A stretch of DNA of 64,000 nucleotides, from positions 62,001 through 126,000 of the forward strand of contig CALLAF010000017.1 of NCBI GenBank assembly GCA_938002605.1, in the 5' to 3' direction. Below are positions 50,821-59,854 of this stretch, piece by piece (position 1 is the stretch's first letter; every line of letters begins with the position of its first letter). The notes under the pieces are model-generated. The model had not been told where the DNA came from, did no database searches, and was given only the letters and a program-made list of their open reading frames with translations. Source of the DNA: an uncultured Paracoccaceae bacterium (lineage in GTDB: Bacteria > Pseudomonadota > Alphaproteobacteria > Rhodobacterales > Rhodobacteraceae). A program made the translations under genes and the position numbers.

Positions 50821-52616
50821 AACCTGTCGTTCTGGCGTTGTCCCAATCTGGTGAAGCCACCGCGCACCGCGTCGCCGCAGCCATCGGGGCGCAAGTTCAC
50901 GGGCGCGCGGACCGTGTCACAAAGGCCGATGCGTTTTTTCCTAACGCACTTGATCATGCGCGCGATCTTTTCGCGGCGGGCGTGCCGATCATTGGGGTTT
51001 GTGCATCGGGTATTTTGATCCGCGCCGTGGCCCCGCTTCTGGCGGATAAAACCACGGAACCGCCTGTTGTTTCCGTGTCAGATGATGGCGGTGTCGTGGT
51101 CTCATTGCTGGGTGGTCACCGCGGCGCGAACCGCTTGGCGCGTCAAATTGCTGATGCTTTGGGCGGCGAGGCCGCTGTAACCACGGCGGGTGATGTCGCG
51201 CTTGGCGTGGCCTTGGATGAACCGCCCGCAGGCTACCGTTTGCACAATCCGCAAGACGCGAAATCTGTGATGGCGGCATTGCTTGGCGGTGGTGGTGTGA
51301 CTTTTACCGACGAAGACTTGTTTGATGTCGCATTGCCCGATGGCGGCGAGGTTGAGATACTCGTGACCGAAGCTAGCAGTGCAGGCGGCCCAGATAAGCT
51401 TGTCTACCACCCGCAGCGGTTTGCGCTTGGATTGGGCTGTGCGCGCAATGCGGACCCGCAAGAAATGTGGGACCATGTTTTAGGGGCGCTTGAAGCGGCA
51501 GATGTGGCCCCCGGTGCGATTGCTTGCGTGGCGTCGATTGATTTGAAGGCGGATGAACCCGCGATTATCGACGTGGCCGCGCGATTGGGTGTGCCGTTAC
51601 GTGTGTTCACCGCAGTGGAGTTAGAGGCCGAAACCCCCCGCCTTGCGAACCCATCTGATGTCGTTTTCGCCGAGGTTGGCTGCCATGGTGTATCCGAAGG
51701 GGCAGCGCTGGCCGCAGCGGGGGCGGGCGCGGAATTGTCCGTCGCAAAAAGTAAAACCGCAAACACCACCTGCGCCGTGGCCCGTGCAGAAGAGCCGATT
51801 ACCCAGATGCAGGGACGGGCGCGTGGTAAGTTGTCAATCGTCGGTATCGGTCCTGGGCAGGCGACATGGCGCACGCCCGAAGTGTCCAAGCTTGTGTCTG
51901 ACGCCGAAGAACTGGTTGGTTACGGGCTTTACATTGATTTGCTTGGGCCATTGGCGATTGGCAAAGAACGGTCCGATTTCCCGCTTGGTGGCGAAGAAGA
52001 TCGCTGTCGCTATGCGCTGGAACAAGCGGGCAAAGGCAAGAATGTCGCGCTGGTTTGCTCCGGCGATGCCGGGATTTATGCGATGGGCGCGCTGGTGTTT
52101 GAGTTGCTGGATCGCGGCCCAGAACAGATGGGCGTGTCCGACGCAGCCCGTCGGGTTGAAGTGCAGTGTTCGCCGGGTGTCAGCGCTTTGCAAGGGGCTG
52201 CTGCGCGGGCAGGCGCGCCGTTGGGCCATGATTTTTGTGCGATCTCTCTGTCAGACCTGCTGACACCGCGCGAAGATATTGTGAAGCGGTTGAAAGCCGC
52301 AGCCGAAGGCGATTTTGTGATCGCGTTTTATAACCCGGTGTCTATGCGCCGCCGCACGTTGTTAGCCGAGGCACGTGACATCTTGTTGCAACATCGCCCC
52401 GCAGACACGCCTGTGATGCTTGCGTCGTCACTGGGACGACCCGAGGAACACGTGCGCTATCGCCGTTTGGATGAATTGCAGGTCGATGAAGTTGATATGT
52501 TGACCGTCGTGCTGATCGGATCGTCACATTCAAAACTGGCGCAAATGGGCACGGGCCCACGTATGTACACCCCGCGTGGTTATGCGCGCAAAATTGATGG
52601 TGATCTGGCGGAGTGA
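50811..52616 (+). CDS. cobJ: fused CbiG and precorrin-3B C17-methyltransferase CobJ
   Basis: 601 aa. Residues 1-125 match the CbiG N-terminal domain (GVCASGILIRAVAPLL, SLLGGHRGANRLA), about 205-325 the CbiG C-terminal/CobE-like domain (ALGLGCARNADPQEMW, GCHGVSEGAALAA), and 340-601 CobJ/CbiH (LSIVGIGPGQATWRTPE, VCSGDAGIYAMGAL, SPGVSALQGAAAR). CobJ methylates C17 with ring contraction; CbiG opens the lactone in the anaerobic route. The fusion puts both activities in one chain although the other enzymes are of the aerobic type. Confidence 0.93.
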   Translation: MALKPVVLALSQSGEATAHRVAAAIGAQVHGRADRVTKADAFFPNALDHARDLFAAGVPIIGVCASGILIRAVAPLLADKTTEPPVVSVSDDGGVVVSLLGGHRGANRLARQIADALGGEAAVTTAGDVALGVALDEPPAGYRLHNPQDAKSVMAALLGGGGVTFTDEDLFDVALPDGGEVEILVTEASSAGGPDKLVYHPQRFALGLGCARNADPQEMWDHVLGALEAADVAPGAIACVASIDLKADEPAIIDVAARLGVPLRVFTAVELEAETPRLANPSDVVFAEVGCHGVSEGAALAAAGAGAELSVAKSKTANTTCAVARAEEPITQMQGRARGKLSIVGIGPGQATWRTPEVSKLVSDAEELVGYGLYIDLLGPLAIGKERSDFPLGGEEDRCRYALEQAGKGKNVALVCSGDAGIYAMGALVFELLDRGPEQMGVSDAARRVEVQCSPGVSALQGAAARAGAPLGHDFCAISLSDLLTPREDIVKRLKAAAEGDFVIAFYNPVSMRRRTLLAEARDILLQHRPADTPVMLASSLGRPEEHVRYRRLDELQVDEVDMLTVVLIGSSHSKLAQMGTGPRMYTPRGYARKIDGDLAE

Positions 52617-52669
52617 CGCTTTTTCGCGATTGCGAAAGGCGCCCCACCCGCCATCCCAAGGAGACGAAA

Positions 52670-53437
52670 ATGACAGTTTATTTTATCGGTGCAGGTCCTG
52701 GTGATCCTGAACTATTGACGCTCAAGGCCGCGCGGGTGATTGGGGAATGCCCTGTGTGCCTATACGCGGGGTCTTTGGTTCCGGAGGCCGTTGTCGCTTG
52801 CGCCCCCGAAGGTGCGCTGGTCATGGATACGGCCCCGATGGTCCTTGAAGAAACCCACGCACAAATTGTGGCAGCGCATGCTGAAGGCAAGAACGTAGCA
52901 CGTGTCCATTCCGGTGATCCATCGCTTTATGGCGCAATCGCTGAACAAATTCGGCGTTTGAAGGCCGATGGCATTGATTATGAGATTATCCCGGGCGTAC
53001 CTGCATATGCGGCGGCTGCTGCTGCGTTAGGGACTGAGTTAACCGTACCAGAGGTCACGCAATCAATCGTTTTGACACGTGTTTCAATGCAATCGACCGG
53101 CATGCCGGCAGGTGAGACGCTTGCTAATTTCGCGCAGACTGGCGCGACTTTGGCGATCCATCTCGGTATTCGTGCGCTACGTGAGATTGAGCGTGAACTG
53201 ACCCCACATTATGGTGAAGATTGCGCTGTTGCAGTTGTTTACCGCGTCGGTTGGCCAGATCAAATGATTATTCGTGGTACGCTCAAGGATATCCGCGCAA
53301 AAGTACGGCCTGCGAAGCTGACGCGCACAGCGTTGATCCTTGTTGGCCCTGCTCTGGGGGAAACGCATGGGTTCCCTGATTCCGCGCTTTATGATGCGAC
53401 GAAGCCTCATGTGTTGCGCCCGGAACGTACGGTTTAA
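52670..53437 (+). CDS. cobM: precorrin-4 C11-methyltransferase CobM
   Basis: 255 aa from the ATG at 52670, preceded by AAGGAG. YFIGAGPGDPELLTLKAARV at the N-terminus, HSGDPSLYGAIAEQI, IPGVPAYAAAAAALGTELT and QSIVLTRVS are typical of CobM/CbiF. It adds a methyl to C11. It is the last gene of the rightward cobalamin cluster; CobK, which acts next, is not in this cluster. Confidence 0.95.
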   Translation: MTVYFIGAGPGDPELLTLKAARVIGECPVCLYAGSLVPEAVVACAPEGALVMDTAPMVLEETHAQIVAAHAEGKNVARVHSGDPSLYGAIAEQIRRLKADGIDYEIIPGVPAYAAAAAALGTELTVPEVTQSIVLTRVSMQSTGMPAGETLANFAQTGATLAIHLGIRALREIERELTPHYGEDCAVAVVYRVGWPDQMIIRGTLKDIRAKVRPAKLTRTALILVGPALGETHGFPDSALYDATKPHVLRPERTV

Positions 53438-53449
53438 GCCCTAAAATAT

Positions 53450-53464
53450 CGATTTTATAAATCG
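53450..53464. terminator. weak AT-rich hairpin after cobM
   Basis: CGATTT (53450-53455) pairs with AAATCG (53459-53464) around three bases, 13 bases after the cobM stop. It is short and without a clear T-tract; low support as a terminator. Confidence 0.25.
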
Positions 53465-53519
53465 TAACTTGATGTTTACCATTGTCTGCGCATGCTAGAG
53501 GCGCAGGTGGAGGATGAAT

Positions 53520-53867
53520 ATGTATGAGTTTTTGCCAGAAGCAGTACGTCAGGGTCTTGAAGAGGCGCGTAAAGCTGCGTTGAAACGAAAAGACCGTTTG
53601 TCGGTGCATGACGGCGATGACACCTACCGTATTCGCAGGTTTTGGGACGGCGGGTTCGCGTTGGACCTATCCGGGTCTGACCGGCTACGCGGGCATGTTG
53701 ATATCTATGACGGTCCAAAACATTTGTACCAATGTTTGGTGGTGTCATCGGTGGCCGAAGACAATGAACGCGTGTTTGAATTCAAATGGTTGCGGCCGGT
53801 TACCGATGGGCCCGCCGCAGATTATGTGATGCCGGAATTCGCCCCAGCAGGTCTGCTGGAGCGTTAG
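53520..53867 (+). CDS. hypothetical protein, conserved-looking, cytoplasmic
   Basis: 115 aa from the ATG at 53520; an earlier ATG at 53514 is directly against the GGAGG ribosome site, while 53520 is 6 bases from it. Basic helical N-terminus (EEARKAALKRKDRLSVHDGD) followed by beta-strands (YRIRRFWDGGFALDLS, RGHVDIYDGPKHLYQCLVVS). No signal peptide or catalytic motif is seen and the family is unknown to me. It converges with the MalY-like gene. Confidence 0.7.
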   Translation: MYEFLPEAVRQGLEEARKAALKRKDRLSVHDGDDTYRIRRFWDGGFALDLSGSDRLRGHVDIYDGPKHLYQCLVVSSVAEDNERVFEFKWLRPVTDGPAADYVMPEFAPAGLLER

Positions 53868-53874
53868 TTTTTCT

Positions 53875-55044
53875 TTACTGCAGATCTTTAAACGCCTTTT
53901 GCATCCGCGCGACGGCCTCTTCGATTTGCGCGCGGGGTGCCCCAAGGTTGAAGCGCAAAAAGCTATCGCCGCCCGCGCCGAAGCTTGGCCCGTGGTTCGC
54001 GGCGATCTTGGCTGTTTTTTCAACGCGCGCTGTGAATTCTTCGTGGCTCATGCCCGTATCTTTGAAATCGACCCAAGCCAAATACGTTGATTCGAGCTCC
54101 ATTGACCGCAATCCGGGGATCGCATTGATGCCGGCGTCAAAGATTTTGCGATTTTCATTCAGGTATGTGCGCAGCGCATCTACCCAAGCCGCACCTGCGG
54201 GTGAATAGGCCGCTGTCGCCATGTGCAGCCCAAAGCTGTTGGGTGAAATGCCAAGTGCGGCCATGCGGCCCGCAAACTTTGCCCGCAGATCTGGATCGGC
54301 AATGATCACATTCCCAGAATGGCTACCTGCAATGTTAAAGGTTTTGGTGGTGGCGGTCATCATCACCAAACGGTCCGCGATTCCATCGATCAATGGCATC
54401 GGGATATGGGTTTGACCGGGCATGGTTAGATCATGGTGAATTTCATCGGACACAAGGATCAGGTCGTGGCGCTTGGCAAAGGCGGCGACAGCTTCAAGTT
54501 CATCCTTGGTCCAAACCCGACCACCCGGGTTATGTGGCGAACACAGGATTAGCATACGTTCGTTGCCAAGCATTTGCGCATCATAGGCGTCAAAATCCAT
54601 CTCGTAGCGGCCGTCGTTATTGACCAGCTCGCATTCAACGACTTGGCGATTAGCAGCATGAATGACGCGGGCAAAGGCGTGATAAACGGGGGTAAACAGG
54701 ACAACGCCATCGCCGGGCTGCGTAAAGGCGTCTATGCAAAGACCGGTGCCGTTAACCAGCCCATGTGTCGTGAAAATCCAGCTAGGGTCAATCGCCCAAC
54801 CGTGGCGTTCTTTCATCCACCATTGAATGGCACTGCGATATTTGCTTTCGTCGCCGAAATAGCCGTAAACTCCGTGATCGACCATGTCCTGAAGGGCTTT
54901 TTGGATTGGGTCGGCCGCGCGAAATTCCATATCAGCAACCCACATCGCAAGCCCATCATCCGGAGAGACGCCAAAGATGTCTTCCATCGCATCCCATTTG
55001 ACACAGTGGGTATTGCGGCGATCAATGGGGGTGTCGAATGTCAT
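53875..55044 (-). CDS. MalY/PatB family PLP-dependent lyase (cystathionine beta-lyase-like)
   Basis: 389 aa from the ATG at 55044 (AAGGACA before it). N-terminal RNTHCVKWDAME, MWVADMEFRAADP and the YGYFGD segment are typical of MalY/PatB; the internal aldimine lysine is in ATTKTFNIAGSHSGN. Members split C-S bonds of cystathionine, cysteine conjugates or DMSP-derived thiols, or act as aminotransferases. It is monocistronic and divergent from the deformylase cluster. Confidence 0.87.
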   Translation of the reverse strand: MTFDTPIDRRNTHCVKWDAMEDIFGVSPDDGLAMWVADMEFRAADPIQKALQDMVDHGVYGYFGDESKYRSAIQWWMKERHGWAIDPSWIFTTHGLVNGTGLCIDAFTQPGDGVVLFTPVYHAFARVIHAANRQVVECELVNNDGRYEMDFDAYDAQMLGNERMLILCSPHNPGGRVWTKDELEAVAAFAKRHDLILVSDEIHHDLTMPGQTHIPMPLIDGIADRLVMMTATTKTFNIAGSHSGNVIIADPDLRAKFAGRMAALGISPNSFGLHMATAAYSPAGAAWVDALRTYLNENRKIFDAGINAIPGLRSMELESTYLAWVDFKDTGMSHEEFTARVEKTAKIAANHGPSFGAGGDSFLRFNLGAPRAQIEEAVARMQKAFKDLQ

Positions 55045-55155
55045 AGGCTTGTCCTTTTGCTTTTGCTGCACGTTGGCGCAGATGAACGACCTGTTGCAAG
55101 GGCGATATTGTACCCTTTGCTTGCGATACATCGGCAGACAGATTAGATCACCGAC

Positions 55156-55677
55156 ATGACAGTTAGAAATATCCTTATTCACCCTGACCCGCGGCTCAAG
55201 AAGGTGACAGATCCTGTTGCTTCGGTGTCCGATGACATTCGGCGTTTGGCCGATGACATGTTGGAAACCATGTATGACGCGCCCGGTATCGGTTTGGCTG
55301 CGCCGCAGGTTGCAAAGATGCTGCGTATGATCGTGATGGATTGCGCAAAAGAAGAAGACGCAACGCCAGAGCCAATGGTTTTGATCAACCCGCAGGTGGT
55401 CTGGTCGTCAGAAGATCGTAACGTCTATGATGAAGGGTGCCTGTCGATCCCGGACCAATATGCCGAAGTCGAACGCCCGGCCGAGGTCGAAGTCGAATGG
55501 ATGACCCTTGACGGAAAGACCCAGCGCGAAAAGTTTGATGGGCTCTGGGCGACTTGCGTGCAACATGAGATCGACCATTTGGATGGAAAGCTGTTTATCG
55601 ACTATCTCAAACCGCTCAAACGCCAGATGATCACGCGCAAGATGCAAAAGCTCAAACGCGAAATGGCGCGGGGCTAG
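55156..55677 (+). CDS. def: peptide deformylase, complete active site
   Basis: 173 aa. All three catalytic motifs are intact: GIGLAAPQ (44-51), EGCLSIP (93-99, metal ligand Cys95) and QHEIDHLDG (His137, Glu138, His141). It removes the formyl group from new proteins. First of three consecutive deformylase-like genes ahead of fmt, with 4-base spacing to the next. Confidence 0.95.
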   Translation: MTVRNILIHPDPRLKKVTDPVASVSDDIRRLADDMLETMYDAPGIGLAAPQVAKMLRMIVMDCAKEEDATPEPMVLINPQVVWSSEDRNVYDEGCLSIPDQYAEVERPAEVEVEWMTLDGKTQREKFDGLWATCVQHEIDHLDGKLFIDYLKPLKRQMITRKMQKLKREMARG

Positions 55678-55681
55678 GGTT

Positions 55682-56143
55682 ATGGCCGTGCTAGACCTGC
55701 GGTTTCTGGGCGATGACGTTTTATACGCAGTGGCCGCGCCAGTTACGGGTTTTGACCCGGCGTTAGCGCAGCTCGCCAATGATATGTTGGACACGATGTA
55801 TGCCGCGCCGGGGCGCGGATTGGCCGCACCGCAGGTGGGGGTAAGCCAGCGCATATTTGTGACGGACGTGACCTGGAAAGAGGCAAAGCCGACCCCGTTG
55901 GTGTTTGTGAACCCGCAGATCACAGCGCAATCAGACGAGACCAAGGTCGGCCCTGAAGGCTGTCTTTCCATCCCTGATCGTAGCTTTGACGTTTCGCGTC
56001 CTGTGTGGATTGACATGAAGTGGCAAGGTCTAAATGGCACCGAAAACTCAGCAAGGTTTGACGGTATGCAGGCGATTTGTGCCTGTCATGAGCTGGACCA
56101 TCTCAACGGCGTACTGATTACGCAATCGGGGCTAGAGACATGA
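55682..56143 (+). CDS. peptide deformylase-like protein, second copy, active site intact
   Basis: 153 aa, shorter than the first copy at the C-terminus. Motifs are GRGLAAPQV (44-52), PEGCLSIPD with Cys94, and ACHELDHLNG (His136, Glu137, His140), so metal binding and catalysis look possible. The N-terminal segment is more diverged. It overlaps the third copy by 4 bases (ATGA). Confidence 0.88.
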   Translation: MAVLDLRFLGDDVLYAVAAPVTGFDPALAQLANDMLDTMYAAPGRGLAAPQVGVSQRIFVTDVTWKEAKPTPLVFVNPQITAQSDETKVGPEGCLSIPDRSFDVSRPVWIDMKWQGLNGTENSARFDGMQAICACHELDHLNGVLITQSGLET

Positions 56144-56640
56144 TACACCGTCCTTATGTCGCTTGGCCAAACGTTGCATTACGTACCGCAGCCCAGCCTG
56201 TGCTTGAGATCACTGATGAAACCCGCGCGATCTGGGATGAGATGATTTTGGCCATGGACACGATGCCCGGTGTTGGGCTTGCAGCGCCGCAACTTGGTAT
56301 CGGACAAGCGCTTGCAGTCGTCGATGCGTCTGAGACACGCGGGCAGGCCGTGCGCATGGCGAACCCAGAAGTACTACATGCGAGCGTTTCGCTGCGAGAT
56401 CACGAAGAAGGTTCGCCCAATTTACCCGGTGTCTGGGCTAAAATTTCGCGCCCACGTGCCGTTACAGTGCGGTTCTTGAATGAACATGGCGTGTCTGAGG
56501 ACCGTGATTTTGTCGGCCTGTGGGCGACCTCTGTACAGCACCAAATCGATCATTTGGCGGGCAAGATGTTTTTTGATCATCTGACAAAGATGAAACGCGA
56601 CATGTTGATCAAGAAAGCACGCAAGCTGAACCGGCAATAG
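56140..56640 (+). CDS. peptide deformylase-like protein, third copy, catalytic residues lost
   Basis: 166 aa with motif I intact (GVGLAAPQL, 44-52), but motif II reads EEGSPNLPG, where the metal-ligand Cys is Ser92, and motif III reads VQHQIDHLAG, with Gln135 in place of the catalytic Glu. The fold seems preserved, including the C-terminal basic helix (KMKRDMLIKKARKLNRQ), which would suit binding to ribosome or nascent chain. It probably works as a non-catalytic partner. Confidence 0.85.
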   Translation: MIHRPYVAWPNVALRTAAQPVLEITDETRAIWDEMILAMDTMPGVGLAAPQLGIGQALAVVDASETRGQAVRMANPEVLHASVSLRDHEEGSPNLPGVWAKISRPRAVTVRFLNEHGVSEDRDFVGLWATSVQHQIDHLAGKMFFDHLTKMKRDMLIKKARKLNRQ

Positions 56641-56770
56641 GTGGGCGATCTACGCTTCAATATTGAACTATTAGATCTATTGGTTAACGTAACGTCAGCG
56701 GTGTTTCCGCTTTGCGCGTCCCAAAAAGGGGCGAAACTCCATTGGAACAATAGTTTTGGGATTAAAAGTG

Positions 56771-57523
56771 ATGCAATTTTTACGTCTATCAGTGGCGACT
56801 GGTCTGTGTGCTGCCAGTCTGAGCGCATGTAGCACCACAACTGAACCACCGGCGCAACAAGAGGTCGGAAGCGTGACGATGCGCACCGGGGATGCAGCGA
56901 ATTACGAATACATCTACCAGCCGACGTCGGACCGTGTTCAGCGCTTGGTCCCAAATGCCGGGTGGTTTTACTATCCCGATTCGATTGCTGGCGTTCCCGC
57001 AGAGTTCAGCGTGTATTTGAATTCGACCGAAGGCTATCTTTTGCGCGGTACGGTTGACGGTGGCGAGGTGATCATCGCCGACAACGGTGCACAGTTAATA
57101 CGCACGGGCACAACCGTTTTGCCGGACGGGAGCGAAACCGGTGCGGTTACATACGGCGGAACCTACGGTGGCATCGTTGTCGAAGGTACACGTGATTTGA
57201 ACCCTAGTTCAGTCACTGGCCTTGTTCAAATTGAGGTTGATTTTGGGGACTATGCTGTCTCAGGTGCTATTACAAACAGGGTACTAGATGAAACGATTGC
57301 CGCGAACGATATTGCGTTGGACTTAACCGGTTTGATTGATGGTGCGTTTGAAGGAACCACGACCGGAGGTGATTTAAATACCGGCGGCTTGGTGGCGAAC
57401 GCAGGCACCTATACAGGCCTGATCGTTGGACCAAACGGTGAGCACATCATTGGCGCAGTGACGATAACGCACACAGGTGTCGATGATGTTATTGAGCAAG
57501 GCGGGATGATCTTATCCCAATAA
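56771..57523 (+). CDS. lipoprotein with transferrin-binding-protein-like beta domain
   Basis: 250 aa from the ATG at 56771. The lipobox LSAC ends a signal peptide (MQFLRLSVATGLCAASLSAC), so the Cys20 would be lipidated. The mature protein is rich in Gly/Thr and beta-strands, and the C-terminal half (GTYTGLIVGPNGEHIIGAVT) recalls the TbpB-type beta-barrel found in many roseobacter proteins. The ligand is unknown. It interrupts the def-fmt arrangement and is probably transcribed separately. Confidence 0.7.
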   Translation: MQFLRLSVATGLCAASLSACSTTTEPPAQQEVGSVTMRTGDAANYEYIYQPTSDRVQRLVPNAGWFYYPDSIAGVPAEFSVYLNSTEGYLLRGTVDGGEVIIADNGAQLIRTGTTVLPDGSETGAVTYGGTYGGIVVEGTRDLNPSSVTGLVQIEVDFGDYAVSGAITNRVLDETIAANDIALDLTGLIDGAFEGTTTGGDLNTGGLVANAGTYTGLIVGPNGEHIIGAVTITHTGVDDVIEQGGMILSQ

Positions 57524-57593
57524 GATCGCATTGCTATTTGCAGCGGATCAGGAAGTGGCGTAGCTCTGACGCAAAGACAGACAGGGCTACGCG

Positions 57594-58493
57594 ATGAAAA
57601 TTACCTTTATGGGAACGCCGGATTTTTCCGTACCGGTGCTGGATGCTTTGGTCGCGGCTGGTCATGAAATCGCTGCCGTCTATTGCCAACCGCCGCGCCC
57701 GGCGGGACGCGGAAAAAAGGATAGGCCAAGCCCTGTGCAAAATAGGGCAGAAGCACTGGGACTTGAGGTGCGGTATCCGGTCTCTCTTAAATCTGCGGAT
57801 GAACAGGCTTCTTTTGCGGCGTTGAACGCTGATATTGCTGTCGTTGTGGCCTATGGGCTGATCTTGCCGCAGGTGATCTTGGATGCGCCGCGCCTTGGCT
57901 GTTTGAATATCCATGCCTCGCTTTTGCCGCGTTGGCGGGGTGCTGCGCCGATTCACCGTGCGATCATGGCGGGGGACGCACAGACAGGTGTTTGCATTAT
58001 GCAGATGGAAGCCGGACTGGATACGGGGCCAGTTTTGCTGCGTGAAACGCTTGATATTGGCGCCGACGAAACGACCGGTGCATTGCATGACCGCCTGTCG
58101 GATTTGGGTGCCGCGTCAATTGTTAAAGCACTTGGTCAATTGGATCAGCTAACCCCGCAAATTCAACCCGACGAAGGCGTGACCTATGCGGCCAAGATCG
58201 ACAAGGCAGAAGCGCGCGTCGATTGGACAAAGCCAGCCACACAGGTTGACCGTTTGATCCGTGGTCTGTCCCCGTTTCCCGGCGCGTGGTGTGATGTTGC
58301 GGGTGAACGGGTTAAGCTGCTTGCCAGCATCTGCGCGGCTGGTGATGCTGCCCCGGGTATCGTTCTTGATGGGTTTACTATCGCTTGTGGCACAGGGGCC
58401 GTGACGATCACGCGTGCTCAGCGTCAGGGCAAAAAAGCCATGTCAGCCGAAGACGTGTTGCGTGGGCTTGATCTGGGCGCACGGCTAGACTGA
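57594..58493 (+). CDS. fmt: methionyl-tRNA formyltransferase
   Basis: 299 aa. It formylates Met-tRNAi from 10-formyl-THF. The N-terminal domain has [20 protein letters not shown] and the catalytic region [20 protein letters not shown] (Asn/His); the C-terminal OB-like domain follows from residue 205. It lies downstream of three deformylase genes, the usual def-fmt neighbourhood, with the lipoprotein gene between. Confidence 0.95.
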   Translation: MKITFMGTPDFSVPVLDALVAAGHEIAAVYCQPPRPAGRGKKDRPSPVQNRAEALGLEVRYPVSLKSADEQASFAALNADIAVVVAYGLILPQVILDAPRLGCLNIHASLLPRWRGAAPIHRAIMAGDAQTGVCIMQMEAGLDTGPVLLRETLDIGADETTGALHDRLSDLGAASIVKALGQLDQLTPQIQPDEGVTYAAKIDKAEARVDWTKPATQVDRLIRGLSPFPGAWCDVAGERVKLLASICAAGDAAPGIVLDGFTIACGTGAVTITRAQRQGKKAMSAEDVLRGLDLGARLD

Positions 58494-58560
58494 CCAGAAA
58501 TCGGGACTTGGTTTACCCTTCGTAATCGATATAGTTTCGCGACACGCGGGAGGATATCGC

Positions 58561-59370
58561 ATGAAAACCATACCAAATATTGGTTACGGAACCTGGAATA
58601 GACCGGGTGAAGCTGCCTATGACGGAACGCTAGCTGCGTTAGAGGCGGGCTACCGTCATATTGACGGGGCTGAGGGATATGAGAACGAAGAACATGTTGG
58701 CCGCGCGATTGCAGATTTTGATCTGCCGCGTGAAGAGCTGTGGGTCACCACCAAAGTTGCCCCCGAAAGCTTTGGCCCTGGTCAGGTGCGTCCCCATGTC
58801 GAGGCATCGCTTGAAAAATTAGGCGTTGGCCCGGTGGATCTCTTGCTGCTGCATTATCCCTCGATCAACGATGAATTTGAAATCGAAGACTATATGGCCC
58901 AGTTTGCAGCGGTTTATGATGCTGGGTTGTGTCGCAATATCGGTGTGTCGAATTTCACGAAGCGCTACATGGACCGTGCCGTGGAACTACTTGGTGACCG
59001 GTCGATCCTGACAAATCAGGTCGAACTACATGTGTTTATGCAAAACGCGCCGATCGTCGATTTTTGCCGAGCAAACGGCATCGCTCTAACAGCGTTTTCA
59101 CCGCTTGCACGCGGGGCTGTGGCTGATGACCCTGTGCTGGCAGGGATCGCAGCGAACCATGGGGCAACGGCCAGTCAGGTGGCGCTGGCATGGTTGTTGG
59201 CAGAAGGACACATCGTGATACCGTCTTCGGGGAACCCAGCACGCATCCGCGAAAACTTCGCCGCGGGACAGTTGCAGCTTTCGGCCGAAGAATTGCAGCA
59301 GATCGCGCAGCTTGAACGCGGTATGCGTTTGGTCAACGGGCCGTGGTGTCCAGTCTGGGATATCACATGA
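58561..59370 (+). CDS. aldo/keto reductase
   Basis: 269 aa TIM-barrel AKR. The N-terminal segment YRHIDGAEGYENEEHVG supplies the catalytic Asp and Tyr, ELWVTTKVAPESF the Lys, and LLLLHYPS the His. The NADPH site motif IPSSGNPARIRENF lies near the C-terminus. It is preceded by a GGAGGA ribosome site and overlaps the VOC gene by 4 bases (ATGA); substrate unknown, perhaps dicarbonyls or 2,5-diketogluconate-like sugars. Confidence 0.88.
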   Translation: MKTIPNIGYGTWNRPGEAAYDGTLAALEAGYRHIDGAEGYENEEHVGRAIADFDLPREELWVTTKVAPESFGPGQVRPHVEASLEKLGVGPVDLLLLHYPSINDEFEIEDYMAQFAAVYDAGLCRNIGVSNFTKRYMDRAVELLGDRSILTNQVELHVFMQNAPIVDFCRANGIALTAFSPLARGAVADDPVLAGIAANHGATASQVALAWLLAEGHIVIPSSGNPARIRENFAAGQLQLSAEELQQIAQLERGMRLVNGPWCPVWDIT

Positions 59371-59795
59371 GCACCCCGCCTTTTTCTCTGGTCGGGATCG
59401 ATCATGTTGTTTTCATCATTGATGACATGCCCAGGGCGCTTGCGTTTTATCACGATGTGCTGGGCTGTGTATCTGGCTATTCCTATCCATCGATGGGGAT
59501 GGAGCAGGTCTGGGCGGGTGCTGCGTTGATTGTTTTGTGGGATGTAACGCATCCGGGCGCGTCAAGCGCGGTGCCGCCAGTGGCCGGTGGCCGCAATGTG
59601 GATCATGTGTGTATCGCGACGTCGCCATTTGCCCCGGCTGAAATGCGTGCGCATTTAGCAGCGCATGCGGTCACGATTGACCGCGAGGCGCAGCATGGTG
59701 GCGCGCGCGGTGTGGGCCATTCATTCTATATATTTGACCCGTTCGGAAATAAGCTTGAGATAAAAGGTCCCGCTGAATATCCGGATGGGAGATAG
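59367..59795 (+). CDS. VOC (glyoxalase/bleomycin resistance) family protein
   Basis: 142 aa, two beta-alpha-beta-beta-beta modules. It begins GIDHVVFIIDDMPRALAFYH with the metal-ligand His, and the second module has VDHVCIATSPFAPAEM and ends FYIFDPFGNKLEIKGP with the C-terminal Glu. It is coupled to the aldo/keto reductase by ATGA overlap, so both may act on the same reactive carbonyl. Substrate unknown. Confidence 0.85.
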   Translation: MSTPPFSLVGIDHVVFIIDDMPRALAFYHDVLGCVSGYSYPSMGMEQVWAGAALIVLWDVTHPGASSAVPPVAGGRNVDHVCIATSPFAPAEMRAHLAAHAVTIDREAQHGGARGVGHSFYIFDPFGNKLEIKGPAEYPDGR

Positions 59796-59812
59796 GTCGG
59801 GGTCATAAAAAC

Positions 59813-59854
59813 GGTCTGCGGGGAAACTGAGATCCCCCGCAGACCTTTGTTTTT
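59813..59854. terminator. bidirectional Rho-independent terminator
   Basis: GGTCTGCGGGG (59813-59823) pairs perfectly with CCCCGCAGACC (59835-59845). A T-run (TTTGTTTTT, 59846-59854) serves the plus strand, and on the minus strand GTTTTTAT follows the stem. It serves both the VOC gene and the converging TRAP binding-protein gene. Confidence 0.9.
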
